Shown: positions 10,187-18,335 of the stretch, piece by piece | Numbering within the stretch: position 1 is the stretch's first letter | Layout of the letters: the number at the start of each line of letters is the position of its first letter | NCBI GenBank assembly: GCA_003427395.1 | Contig: BFEA01000022.1 | Location: 514,422-539,757, forward strand | Reading direction: 5' to 3' | DNA from: Chara braunii | Lineage: Eukaryota; Streptophyta; Charophyceae; Charales; Characeae | DNA length: 25,336 nt | Notes under the pieces: model-generated | The model's input: only the letters and a program-made list of their open reading frames with translations | What the model was told of the DNA's origin: nothing | The model's database searches: none | Program-made: the position numbers and the translations under genes

Positions 10187-11089
10187 CTTCGTATGTCCAG
10201 AGGTGACAAAGGTAGGGACTATTCTGGGTCGCCTGGAGAGGACTGCACTAAAATGGTGCACATACTCGGCAGCGAAACAGAATTTGCCCATGGACAAATG
10301 GGCACAGCAGCTGAAGGTGGAGGGGTTGCTGCAGGCCCTGCGAGACCGGTTTGCAGACAGGGAGCAGGCCCGAAAAGCAGCAGATAAGATAATGATGTTG
10401 GGCTCACGCAGATTTGAGGGTTCCCTGTCCAAGCTCTACAACATGTTTGAAAGCTTGACAGCTACTCCCGGTCTGGAGATGAGTGAGTCTGACCAGCTCA
10501 CTCACTTCCTACGCGCAGCGCCTCCAGACTACTCCATTGTTTTGTATTCTCAGGGCCACAAGGACTGGAGGTCCTTTGACAAAGCGGCCCTGGACCTGGA
10601 GTCTCGGCTCAAGGTTCAGGAACCTTATGAAGGAAGGAGGAGACCCTCTTACAGGGGACAGCGCAGGAAGAAGGGTGCTCTATTGGCTGTTGATGCAGGT
10701 TCTGATTTTGATGCATCTCAGCGTGGCAGTCCTCCATCTGAGATTGTATCAGGATCAGCAGTTGAGCCAACTGTTCTTGCCCTGGCTGAGAACCTTGCTG
10801 CCATGTTCAAGGGGAAGTTCAATAAGGACAGCAGCAGCAAGAGCTCAGCCAGCCAGAAGGGGAAAGAGAAGGGACGTGCCACTTCCCCTCAGGCCCCGAG
10901 ACCTAATCTACCACGAGACGTCCATTGGCCAGTCAACGTCATGGATCCTTCCACCCTTCTTTGGAGAGCGCTCAGGATCCAGGAGGGGCAGTGGCAGAAG
11001 AGGAAGGACCGTGAGGTTTGTTTTCGCTGCGAGAGGGACCACTTCCTGAAAGACTGTCCCCACATGCCTCGCAAACCTGGTTCTAGTTC

Positions 11090-11096
11090 AAAAAAC
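11090..11096 (+). promoter_or_regulatory. -1 frameshift slippery heptamer A AAA AAC at end of inner gag
   Basis: The gag codons read TCA AAA AAC TAG, so A AAA AAC is in the correct X XXY YYZ phase and the zero-frame stop follows at once. After a -1 slip the frame is open for about 53 codons (KLDHQREVEL..., acidic and serine-rich) to a TAG at 11255. CCAC 11101-11104 can pair with GTGG 11114-11117, and GATTCAGA 11144-11151 with TCTGAATC 11162-11169, but neither is a strong stimulatory structure. It may be a relic of a lost gag-pol junction. Confidence 0.6.
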
Positions 11097-11099
11097 TAG

Positions 11100-12175
11100 A
11101 CCACCAGAGGGAAGTGGAGTTAGCAGCTCCGTCAACTTGTGCTGATTCAGATTCTGATGAGTCTGAATCTGCATCTACCCTCACCGACTCTGTTGGAGTT
11201 GCAGTGTCAGGATTTGTCTCTTATGAGGACCCTGGCCGGGATGAGTTGTGGAAGTAGGATGACCATCAGATCCTTGCTGATCTCTTCCTGTTGTAGCATG
11301 AATGGAGAGGGCACTAATCTGATCTCATCTTGCTTCAACCCTCTTCCCACGAGGTGGGCTAAGTTCCCTCAGCTAGGGGGAAGTGTAGCTGTCAGTATTT
11401 GCAGACGCAAATTCTGGCAAGACTCCGTGTCCGGATTAGGGTTGATAGCTAGTTAGCAGCCTTTCGGGCTAGGATTGTCACTGGGGTTGAGAGCATACTC
11501 CCCTATACTATTCTAGTGAATGACTGCTCTGTCCCCTTTTCGCGACGCCGAGGGCGAAAGCCGTTGTTCCAGGCTCTCAACATTCCAACCCCAACTCCTT
11601 ATCTGTTGGGTAAGTTGAGTTGCAACATAGTTATTGTTGACAGCCTGGATGCTATATTATATGCTTCACCACGTCGAGGTTGCTGGATTTTTTGGCATTC
11701 TCAGACCGCAGCCTTTCGAACTAGGATTGTCATTGGGGTTGAGAGCGACTGACTCCCCTATACTATTCTAGTGCCCCTGATCACGTCCACTAGGGGTAGA
11801 ACACCCGGGCAGACGACTATAGCCAGCAGTTCTAAGTTCCCCTTCTTTTGGTATCACAGTTTACTGTGAAGGTCATGCGCATAGGGAACTGAATTGCAGC
11901 AATAGGGCGTCGTTCACGGATCTCAACTTTTCAGCAGTGGTCGATTGCGTAAAAGTCAGAAACCAGGTCATACCGTGGTTCTTGATGCAATCGAGACCAG
12001 CTGACACTTTGAGATTACCTCCTCCCGACCTTGCTGTAACGACATAGATCAAGGGCATAGGTTACCCCATGAGTATCTGAGGTTCTCCTCTCCAGGAAAG
12101 AGTATTTTTACACCCACTTCGTTTGTTGGTTCATTACCACAGTACGATCTATGGGTGCCGAGGTCCGCTCGCCCC
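11100..12175 (+). other. Tail of inner element where pol would be, no enzyme recognised
   Basis: Only a ~53-codon -1 frame and scattered short frames are present. No DTG/DSG protease, YxDD reverse transcriptase, RNase H or integrase motif is visible. A 63- to 66-bp direct repeat is included at 11456 and 11708. The second half (11780-12175) shows nothing coding. Confidence 0.6.
11456..11773 (+). repeat. Pair of about 65-bp direct repeats in inner-element tail
   Basis: 11456-11518 and 11708-11773 share GCAGCCTTTCG, AGGATTGTCA, GGGGTTGAGAGC and CTCCCCTATACTATTCTAGTG, with a few substitutions and a small insertion (GACT). The 189 bp between them are unique in this window. The arrangement fits either an insertion that duplicated its flank or a tandem duplication of about 252 bp with decay. 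Confidence 0.8.
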
Positions 12176-12182
12176 GGGGGGG
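12176..12182 (+). promoter_or_regulatory. Polypurine tract of inner element
   Basis: Seven G residues followed by CTAAGTA lie directly before the TGCAATGAACC start of the 3' LTR. This is the expected position for priming plus-strand DNA synthesis, although the purine run is short and is preceded by CCCC. Confidence 0.65.
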
Positions 12183-12189
12183 CTAAGTA

Positions 12190-13853
12190 TGCAATGAACC
12201 CTGCAGATTCTCAGTGGACTGTACATTAGGCTGAGGACGCAGCTTGGGGCTGGCCTCGGTCGGGTCCTAGGTTAGGTCAGATTCGTAATTTTGTTTGGCT
12301 GAGGACTAACCGGGAGACCTACCTGTATGGAAAATTTGTGAGGGACATATCTGCAAATCTAGAAATATGGGCCCGGTACTAACTCAAATTTCCTACAGCT
12401 ACCCTAACTGCGAATAGCAGACCCAGGCTACCCCTAGGACAGACAGGCCTAATGGGCCTACGCTGATAGACGGTCCTATAGCCTATAACCAGGTAGGGAG
12501 AGGCCCTAGCGGCCAAGACAGAAACGGTACTGGTCAGTCAGTCAGTCCGGTCTAGGCTAGTAGTAGAGTATAGATAGGATGGGGACATCGGTCCTGGGCT
12601 TCTGGCAGTTGACACTTCGTGGTGGAAGTTGCTGCACACACGGTATCAGGTCCTGGTTGCTGATTCCGGTGTTGGAGACGGCGGACATAGCCAGACCTTC
12701 GGAGCGCTGACCAGACTGGGGTCAACGTTGTCCACTCTGACTCTCTGGGACTCACAGCGGTCTGGCTATCAGAGTTCTGATGCGTTGGAGCACATGGTGT
12801 ACTAATGACCCTCCTCAGGAGTAGGGTCCCAGTGGCGATGCAGCCATAGCTGCATCTTCTCAGAGATATCATCGTCTGGACTTCATCTTCATCGGGGACT
12901 GTTAGCGCTGAGGTTCTTCTTCATCATTCGGGTGGCAATTGGCTCTAGGAGCCTGTTTCACTTTGGTGCAGGCCACTGAGTTGGATGTCAGGGTGGCGCT
13001 GGGTGTTACTTGGGGTTTCGGTGCTATTGTTAGTTGTTCAGGGTGGTGGGGTTGAGGCACTATCCCTCTGAGGGTAGCGCAACAGGATCCTGGGGTTATT
13101 CAATGGAAATGATGCTCCGAGTTTAATAAACAGTTGTAATACTATGTTTGAGTTGTCATCTCTTCATTGATTTCTGGCTGTGATCACTCGGTTGTCTTCT
13201 ATGAATGATTGTTGGGATTACTGTGGAGAGAATTCACTGAAAGGTGTATTCTGTCACTTTGCTTCTTTGAGTCTTCTTCGGCGTTTCCTTTTTTGGGCGG
13301 TGTGACCCTCCACTACCTCTCCCCTTCCTTATGTGCATGTATGGGTGTGTACGGGAGTTCTTCTTCATCATTCGGGTGGCGATTGGCTCTAGGAGCCTGT
13401 TTCACTTTGGCGCAGGCCACTGAGTTGGATGTCAGGGTGGCGCAAGGTGTTACTTGGGGTTTCAATGCTATTGTTAGCTGTTCAGGGTGGTGGGGTTGAG
13501 GCGCTATCCCTCTGAGGGTAGTGCAACAGGATCCTGGGGTTATTCAGTGGAAATGATGCTCTGAGTTTAATAAACAGTTGTAATACTATGTTTGAGTTGT
13601 CATCTCTTCATTGATTTCTGGTTGTGATCACTCGGTTGTCTTCTATGAATGATTGTAGGGATTACTGTGGAGAGAATTCACTGAAAGGTGTATTCTGTCA
13701 CTTCGCTTCTTTGAGTCTTCTGTGCCGCTTCCTTTTTTGGGCGGTGTGACCCTCCACTACCTCTCCCCTTCCTTATGTGCATGTATGGGTGTGTATGGGA
13801 GTTCCTGTGAGTGAGTGTTGATAAAAATTCAACAGACAATCATGTTCATAACA
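12190..13853 (+). repeat. 3' LTR of inner element (1664 bp, enlarged)
   Basis: It starts TGCAATGAACCC and ends CATAACA, matching the 5' LTR. Relative to that copy it has 46 extra bases after ACCGGGAG (about 12318-12363) and an internal 444-bp tandem duplication (12913-13800). As a result it contains two AATAAA poly(A) signals, at 13125 and 13569. The open frame at 13209-13499 is LTR sequence, not a gene. Confidence 0.92.
12913..13800 (+). repeat. 444-bp tandem duplication inside the 3' LTR
   Basis: 12913-13356 and 13357-13800 are near-identical head-to-tail copies beginning GTTCTTCTTCATCATTCGG. The duplication boundary falls at GTTC, which occurs at both ends (GAGGTTC and GGGAGTTC) and in the 5' LTR only once as a full unit. 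It duplicates the poly(A) signal region and U5. Since LTRs are made identical at insertion, it most likely arose afterwards. Confidence 0.9.
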
Positions 13854-13857
13854 CAGT

Positions 13858-14831
13858 TACAGCAAACCGCAACGCAACAGTTGGAGCAGCGGATCTGTAC
13901 TGCAGCCAACCACTTGAGCTCGAGACCGGGCGAGACAGCTCCAAAGTTCGACGGGCAGGAGATCTTCTGCAACTCGACGAAGACAGATCCTATTTCATGG
14001 TTCCGCAAGTTCGAGCTCACACTGCAGCTACACTACGTCAAAGAACACAAGCACCACTGGTACTTTTACTCTCGATCAGGGGGCGCATGCCAAGCATGGT
14101 TGGACAATCTCTTGTCCAAGTACAAAGTGGTAGCTGCCGACTTGCATACCAAGATCAGTTGGGATGATTAGAAGGCGGTGTGGCACAAGCAGTTCCAAGT
14201 AGAGCCGCCAGAGATCAAGGCAATGGACAAGCTGATGGTCTTTGAACAAGGCACGTTGCTGAGTGTTGATTGGATTGCCGAGTACCAACGCTTGACATCT
14301 GTCCCAGATATCCAAATGGGCTTCAAAGCCATCAAACACTACTTCATCTCGAGGTCGTGTCCGGCGTTGGGCAATGCCTTGACTCACGTCGAGGACACTT
14401 TGACAACACCGGCGGAGCTCTTCGACAAGGCCGCGCAGATTATTATCACGAACAAGGAGGCCAAGAATCTCCAGCGTTCGTCTGCGCGAGGCCTGAGCAG
14501 AGATCAGCATCGACCGAAAGTGGTCGTAGTCGTGGCCGCAACCCCAAGCGACCAAACTAGCGAGGTCGTGTCTGGCAATGAAGGGGATAGACTCGCAGCC
14601 GCCCGGGAAGGTGGCCGCCCCGGCAAAGGCCGAGGACGCGGCAAGGCGAAGACAAACACCGCATCTAGCCCTGGGCCCGGCGCAGCAGCTCCAGCCCCAT
14701 GGTCCCATTACGGTCTCTCCGAATCGGCGTACAAGGCACGCACGAGATTCCGCTATTGTCTGTGGTGTAATAGTGATCAACACGACACAATGGCCTGCAA
14801 GTCGAAAGGCAAGGGCAAATCGGGAAACTGA
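13858..14831 (+). pseudogene. Outer element gag, C-terminal part with internal stop
   Basis: The frame continues the 6339-6864 gag after the inner element and the second CAGT. It has the retrotransposon gag core: PKFDGQE..., DPISWFRKFE, HYVKEHKHHWYF, then AVWHKQF and a helix-rich region (AEYQRLTSVPDI, FISRSCPALGNAL). One TAG at 14169-14171 interrupts it, with the same frame resuming immediately. A basic Gly/Arg-rich linker leads to a regular CCHC zinc knuckle, CLWCNSDQHDTMAC (C-x2-C-x4-H-x4-C). Gag ends at TGA 14829, right after a slippery heptamer. The product would be the capsid/nucleocapsid precursor of a Ty3/gypsy particle. It is inactive here because of the insertion and the stop. Confidence 0.85.
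14822..14828 (+). promoter_or_regulatory. -1 frameshift slippery heptamer G GGA AAC at outer gag-pol junction
   Basis: Gag codons read TCG GGA AAC TGA, giving G GGA AAC in the correct phase immediately before the stop. After a -1 slip the frame is open from 14828 to 15136, and the same frame resumes with the protease DSG motif. A stem of eight pairs (14839-14846 with 14856-14863, one G-U, 9-nt loop) starts ten bases after the heptamer, a plausible stimulatory hairpin. This matches the standard layout of -1 programmed frameshifting for making a Gag-Pol fusion. Confidence 0.72.
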
Positions 14832-15735
14832 GCACTGCCGGGAGTGACTCGACGACACTCTCGACGCCTTCGGAGCCGGTCGCTTCACGGGTGACCGCCC
14901 TTCATTCTGAGGCACATGCGGAAGTCGATAGTCCTCCTCTTCTTTATTCTTTTGAGGACTATGCTGCCCGGCTCGTTCCTACGCTGGGTACTCATGCTCA
15001 AGGACAAGATGTGTATGCGGCATCTTCTCCGTCCGACAGCGGCAACTTATCGTCTTCAAGTGGTTCTTCACGGGATTCGGCATGCGAGTTCAACGTAGAA
15101 GTATTGGACCCGCTCACGCCCGAGGATTTTGCATGACTTCCTCTCCCGACCACGGGCCGCTTGCCAAGACCGTAATGCGCAACATTATGCGCTCATCTTC
15201 ACACGTACTTATCCTTCTATCCACCACCAACTTTGCCGACGGATGACGAAGTCGCGGTGGGGGACATCCTTGCGTATGTTACCAAGGTGGCCCGCGAGTT
15301 TTGCAATCAGCGGTACGACGACGGCAACGCACCGCTCCTCTATGCCTGCATCCAAGTTGGGGAAGCGTTCTGCAATGTTTTGCTGGATAGCGGCGACGTT
15401 CGACATTTTGGACACGGACATCGACATTATTTTGGGAATGCCTTGGCTTGCGAGTGCGGATCACACGATTAACTTCCACCGGCGTACTCTTACCGTTCGC
15501 GACGCTTTTGGCGTCGAAGTATTGTGTACTATTCCTCTCCCGCACTCTTCGATTCGGTGCCAGGTGGTGATGGCGAAGTCATTCTGGGCTACTTGTGCTT
15601 ATGAGAAGCCCGACGAAATCGGCCTATGCTTCCTACGGACCGTCGTGGTGGCCGACTCGTCACCCACGGACTTGTCTTCGGACCCCCGTGTGGTGCAGTT
15701 GCTTGGCGAGGTCTTGTGCATATACAACCTGCTTT
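14828..15735 (+). pseudogene. Outer element pol: linker and aspartic protease remnant
   Basis: The -1 frame after the slippery site encodes an acidic/serine-rich linker (SFEDYAARL, FNVEVLDPLTPEDFA) that meets stops at 15134 and near 15173. The same frame then carries the retropepsin active-site segment, FCNVLLDSGDV (DSG, about 15365-15400). The second conserved part, DIDIILGMPWL, follows in another frame only a few residues later, although 50 or more residues normally separate them. A deletion near 15390-15405 has therefore removed the middle of the protease. The frame continues (SADHTINFHRRTLTVRD) into DPRVVQLLGEV, the usual lead-in to reverse transcriptase, where it breaks. Retropepsin would normally process Gag-Pol; this copy cannot. 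Confidence 0.8.
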
Positions 15736-15739
15736 TGCC

Positions 15740-16070
15740 AACGCGCGTCACTACAGATACATCCGGCTATATTGGTGCCGTCCTCGAGCAACACGATGGC
15801 ATGGATTGGCACTCGGTCGAGTATTTCAGCAAGAAAGTGCCCGTCTTGCACTCCATTGACGATGCACGCAAGAAGGAGCTCCTCGCCTTCATCCACGCGC
15901 TCAAGCGGTGGCGGCACTTCCTCCTTGGTCGAAGCCAATTCCGATGGGTAACGGTCAACAATCCGTTGGTCTTTTACAAGACCCAAGACACCGTCAACAA
16001 CACCATCGCTCGATGGATGGCTTTCATGGACCAGTTCGACTTCTTTCCCAATCACATTCCGGGGAAGTCG
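15740..16070 (+). pseudogene. Outer element pol: RNase H domain (RT core deleted)
   Basis: The frame runs from the RT lead-in (LLGEV, about 15710) straight into VTTDTSGYIGAVLEQ, the start of Ty3/gypsy RNase H. About 1 kb that should encode the RT fingers, palm (YxDD) and thumb is absent. RNase H landmarks are present: the first Asp in TTDTSG, SKKVPVLHSIDDARKKELLAF with the catalytic Glu, WRHFLLG, and ARWMAFMDQFDF with HIPGK. The position usually occupied by Asp in TDNNPL reads VNNPL, so a catalytic Asp is replaced by Val. After HIPGKS the frame shifts. Confidence 0.82.
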
Positions 16071-17210
16071 TTGCGGATGCTCTTTCACGGTGTCCCGATC
16101 ATTGCACCGCGGTCTATTCAACCTTCGAGATCGATGACGACCTGCGGAACAGCTTCATCCGCGGCTACCAAGCCGACCCCAAGTTTCGCGACAAGTACGT
16201 GAATTGCTCCTCTCCCAATCTGGCGCCTTCTCACTACCGGATCCAAGAGGGGTACTTGCTTGTCCACACACGGGGAATGGACCTTCTTTGCGTACCGAGT
16301 GACCCTCACTTGCGTACACGGCTTCTTGGCGAGTTCCACGATCCTCCCGCCACCGGACACTTTGGAGTCAATCGCATGATTGGCCGACTTCGCGAGCGAT
16401 TTTGGTGGCCGGGCCTTCTCGACGACGTCACACTCTATTGCGAGTCGTGCGAGGTTTGCCGACGATGCAAATCCCGCAACCATCGTCCGTACGGCGAGTT
16501 GCGACCATTATCGGTCGCCTTGCGGCGAAGGGAAGCGATTGCCATGGACATTACTAGCCCGTTCCCCAAGCACAAAACCGACGTGGATGGGCTTCTCACG
16601 GTGGTGGACCAACTCACCAAGTTCGCCATGTTTTTGCCTTGCCGCTATCATGCCAAGGCACCGGAGTTGGTCGAGGTTCTTTACACCGGTTGGATTCGAA
16701 CCGAGGGTTACCCCAAGGAAATCGTCTGCGACCACGACACTCGGTTCATGTCCGATTTTTGGTTGGCGCTTATCAAACGATGGGGCTCATCTCTCAAGCC
16801 AAGTTCGGCTCGCCACCCCCAAACCGATGGCCAAACGGAGAGGGCGCATCAGACCGCACAGGTTCTCCTTCGCACTCTCATCCGTCCCGACCAAAAAGAT
16901 TGGGTTAAGCGGCTGTCGGATGTCGATTTGGCCTACAACTCGTCCATCCACCGGCTAACGGGATGTCGCCCTTCGAGTTCGAGCACGGCTCGCCAGTCAC
17001 TTCGTCGTTGGATACAATCATTCCACGAAGGGTCGAGAGCGACGACCATCTTCTTTTCTTGCGTCGGATGCAAGAGCTACTTGTCAAGGCACGCGACTAC
17101 ATGGCCAAGACACAACAACGCATGAGCCAACAGGCCAATCGCCAGCGTCTTCCTTGCCCATTCCGTGCCGGCGATCTCGTTTGGGTTTCCGCCGCGGAAT
17201 TATGACTTGA
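16071..17210 (+). pseudogene. Outer element pol: integrase
   Basis: After a frame change the sequence reads VADALSR, the normal end of RNase H, then a spacer and integrase. The zinc-binding HHCC region is visible (EFHDPPATGHFG...LYCESCEVC). The DDE core has AMDITSPFP (first Asp), VCDHDTRFMSDFW (second Asp) and HPQTDGQTERAHQ (Glu). A further frame change near 16963 leads to GMSPFEFEHG and then FRAGDLVWVS, the GPY/F-side region of gypsy integrases, ending at a stop (TGA or TAA depending on frame) near 17205. The frame resumes as KLLPKWMGPWPIV up to PVFHCSKLALYT (about 17235-17375). All catalytic residues survive but the frame does not. Confidence 0.88.
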
Positions 17211-17423
17211 ACAAGATATCTTTCGCAAGCTCCTCCCGAAATGGATGGGGCCTTGGCCGATCGTGGCACCCGTTGGGGATGCACCCGAAGGACCCTCCTT
17301 CACCATTCAGGTGCCCGCCCACTTGCCCATCTACCCGGTCTTTCATTGCTCCAAGTTGGCTCTTTACACGCTAGCGGAACATGACGATTTTTCTGGCGAC
17401 GATCGCAAGACCCACCCTCTAAG

Positions 17424-17588
17424 GATGGTTTTCAAGATGTCGGCTACATCATCTCCCAGCGACGCTACGGCAACAGGCCAACCGAGTATTTGGTACACTT
17501 TGCGTACTGCAGTCACAAAGCTGACCGTTGGTTAACGTGTGCGGAACTCCAAACCACAGCTCCGGATGTTCTTGCACGCTATGAATGA
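17424..17588 (+). pseudogene. Chromodomain at C-terminus of outer integrase
   Basis: In yet another frame, 54 codons read DVGYIISQRR, then PTEYLVHFAYCSHKADRW and LARYE before TGA. This has the chromodomain order: an E/DVxYI strand, an R-x-EYLV strand, a W near the end of the third strand and a C-terminal helix. One of the usual aromatic cage residues appears changed (HFAYC where WxGY is typical). Chromodomains guide chromovirus integration to particular chromatin marks. The reader should treat this as a degenerate copy. Confidence 0.75.
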
Positions 17589-17688
17589 AAGATGCAAGGC
17601 AAGCCAGTATCTTCGGCTCCACGTCGCACCCGCATCCACGTTCCACCTTCAGATCGTCACCTTCGCCCTCGCCTCGGCTTGACTTCAT

Positions 17689-17699
17689 AAGGAGGGGGG
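17689..17699 (+). promoter_or_regulatory. Polypurine tract of outer element
   Basis: AAGGAGGGGGG followed by CG lies directly before TGTTACATG, the start of the 3' LTR. Position and composition match the plus-strand primer site. Confidence 0.8.
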
Positions 17700-17701
17700 C
17701 G

Positions 17702-18018
17702 TGTTACATGTTGCGCTTGCAACAGGCTGCACGGGCCATTTTTCAGGCCCGTGTTGTTTTCAGGCCAAAAGCCTGAAAACAAAGGCCTACAGGCCCCATG
17801 TCGTTTCAGCCTGAAAGCCTAAAAACAAGGGCCTACAAACCCTGTGTCGTTTCGGGTTAAATCAGGGCCTTGAAACTCTGGCACCAGACCAGGGTCTTAG
17901 CTCAGGCCATTTCTAGCCTATTTTCAAGACAACCTTTGTTTGAGCTTCAACCCCAGGGTCTGGCACGTTGAGGCATTGGCAAGAGCAACCTCCTGGACGG
18001 GCCAGCACTATATACGAC
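17702..18018 (+). repeat. Outer element 3' LTR, U3 part only
   Basis: It starts TGTTACATGTTGCGC. Two perfect hairpins follow: CACGGGCC/GGCCCGTG (17730-17737 and 17746-17753), and a 12-bp stem around TTTTCAGGC/GCCTGAAAA (17754-17765 and 17771-17782). A TATATA at 18009-18014 is a probable TATA box. The LTR is cut four bases later by adapter sequence, so R and U5 are not visible. No matching 5' LTR was found in the window. Confidence 0.75.
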
Positions 18019-18056
18019 CTGTCTCTTATACACATCTAGATGTGTATAAGAGACAG
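18019..18056. other. Nextera mate-pair junction adapter (assembly artefact)
   Basis: The 19-base transposase mosaic end CTGTCTCTTATACACATCT is followed at once by its exact reverse complement. This 38-base sequence is the circularisation junction of Nextera mate-pair libraries, not biological DNA. The sequences on its two sides come from opposite ends of a several-kilobase fragment, so their adjacency here is false. Confidence 0.97.
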
Positions 18057-18335
18057 ATTTGGGACTTGTAACGAGACTTGGTGTTGACGACTTTTCCATC
18101 TCCCCCTTCCTCTTCTTCGTCTGATCCCCTCCTCTTCGTCTGTGTATGTCTGGCCCTGGCGCCTCTTTCCTGTGTATAGCGCCAGGCCCCCTTCACACCT
18201 CGTGATGAGCATGATGTATGTTTGGTCTGCGTTGAAACATTGATTGGGCTAGTCATTAGTATTCTAGCATTCTGCTTTATCCTCGGTTATTATGTACATC
18301 GCCCAACTGGGCATCTAACACAGATCTTCCACACA
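18057..18335. other. Unassigned sequence right of adapter
   Basis: A pyrimidine-rich stretch and a GCGCC...GGCGC-type word pair near 18158-18183 are the only visible features. It might be U5 or flanking sequence of some LTR, but because it follows the adapter its true location is unknown. I see no gene. Confidence 0.4.

Larger units (their letters stand above)
9398..11099 (+). pseudogene. Inner element gag (capsid-nucleocapsid) with stop and frame breaks
   Basis: It starts at an ATG (MVDAAETK) followed by a charged coiled-coil-like region (LEAEQARLKAEAQIQRLKK). A TAG at 9602 interrupts the frame, which then continues with a second helical region and a proline/serine-rich linker (about 9840-9960). 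Near 9965-10186 a 95-bp segment occurs twice around an N gap and shifts the frame. The rest encodes a retrotransposon gag domain (WCTYSAAKQNLPMDKW, LLQALRDRFADREQARKA, LYNMFESL), a Ser/Lys-rich linker and a terminal zinc knuckle, CFRCERDHFLKDC. The knuckle spacing is C-x2-C-x3-H-x4-C, one residue short of the usual x4. It ends at TAG 11097 directly after a slippery heptamer. Gag would form the particle that packages the RNA. Confidence 0.82.
6865..13853 (+). mobile_element. Inner non-autonomous LTR retrotransposon (gag only, TR-GAG-like)
   Basis: The element has two LTRs with TG...CA ends, a PBS (8042-8052), a ~1.35-kb leader, a gag reading frame (9398-11099), a ~1.1-kb tail without pol, and a G-rich PPT before the 3' LTR. 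It is flanked by CAGT and sits inside the gag of the outer element. No protease, RT, RNase H or integrase motif was found, so it would need enzymes from another element. This architecture fits the class called TR-GAG in plants. LTR divergence looks like a few percent by eye, implying a younger insertion than the outer element. Confidence 0.88.
6339..18018 (+). mobile_element. Outer Ty3/gypsy chromovirus-type LTR retrotransposon, degenerate and interrupted
   Basis: The order is gag (split by the inner element), protease, RNase H, integrase, chromodomain, polypurine tract and start of the 3' LTR. Integrase after RNase H defines Ty3/gypsy, and the C-terminal chromodomain points to the chromovirus branch. 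The 5' LTR was not identified. The 3' LTR is cut after about 317 bp by an adapter artefact. The element lacks the RT core and part of protease, has at least three frame changes and several stops, and cannot be autonomous. The true 5' limit is unknown; the start given is the probable gag ATG. Confidence 0.85.

Noticed and set aside
14076-14915. 279-residue minus-strand frame opposite outer gag
   Set aside because: Antisense shadow of a clearly recognisable gag with zinc knuckle.
18019-18056. Natural palindrome or transposon end
   Set aside because: It is exactly the Tn5-derived mate-pair junction adapter, and a partial copy recurs at 20736.
18026-18256. Minus-strand frame crossing 18026-18056
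   Set aside because: Its end is translated adapter sequence.
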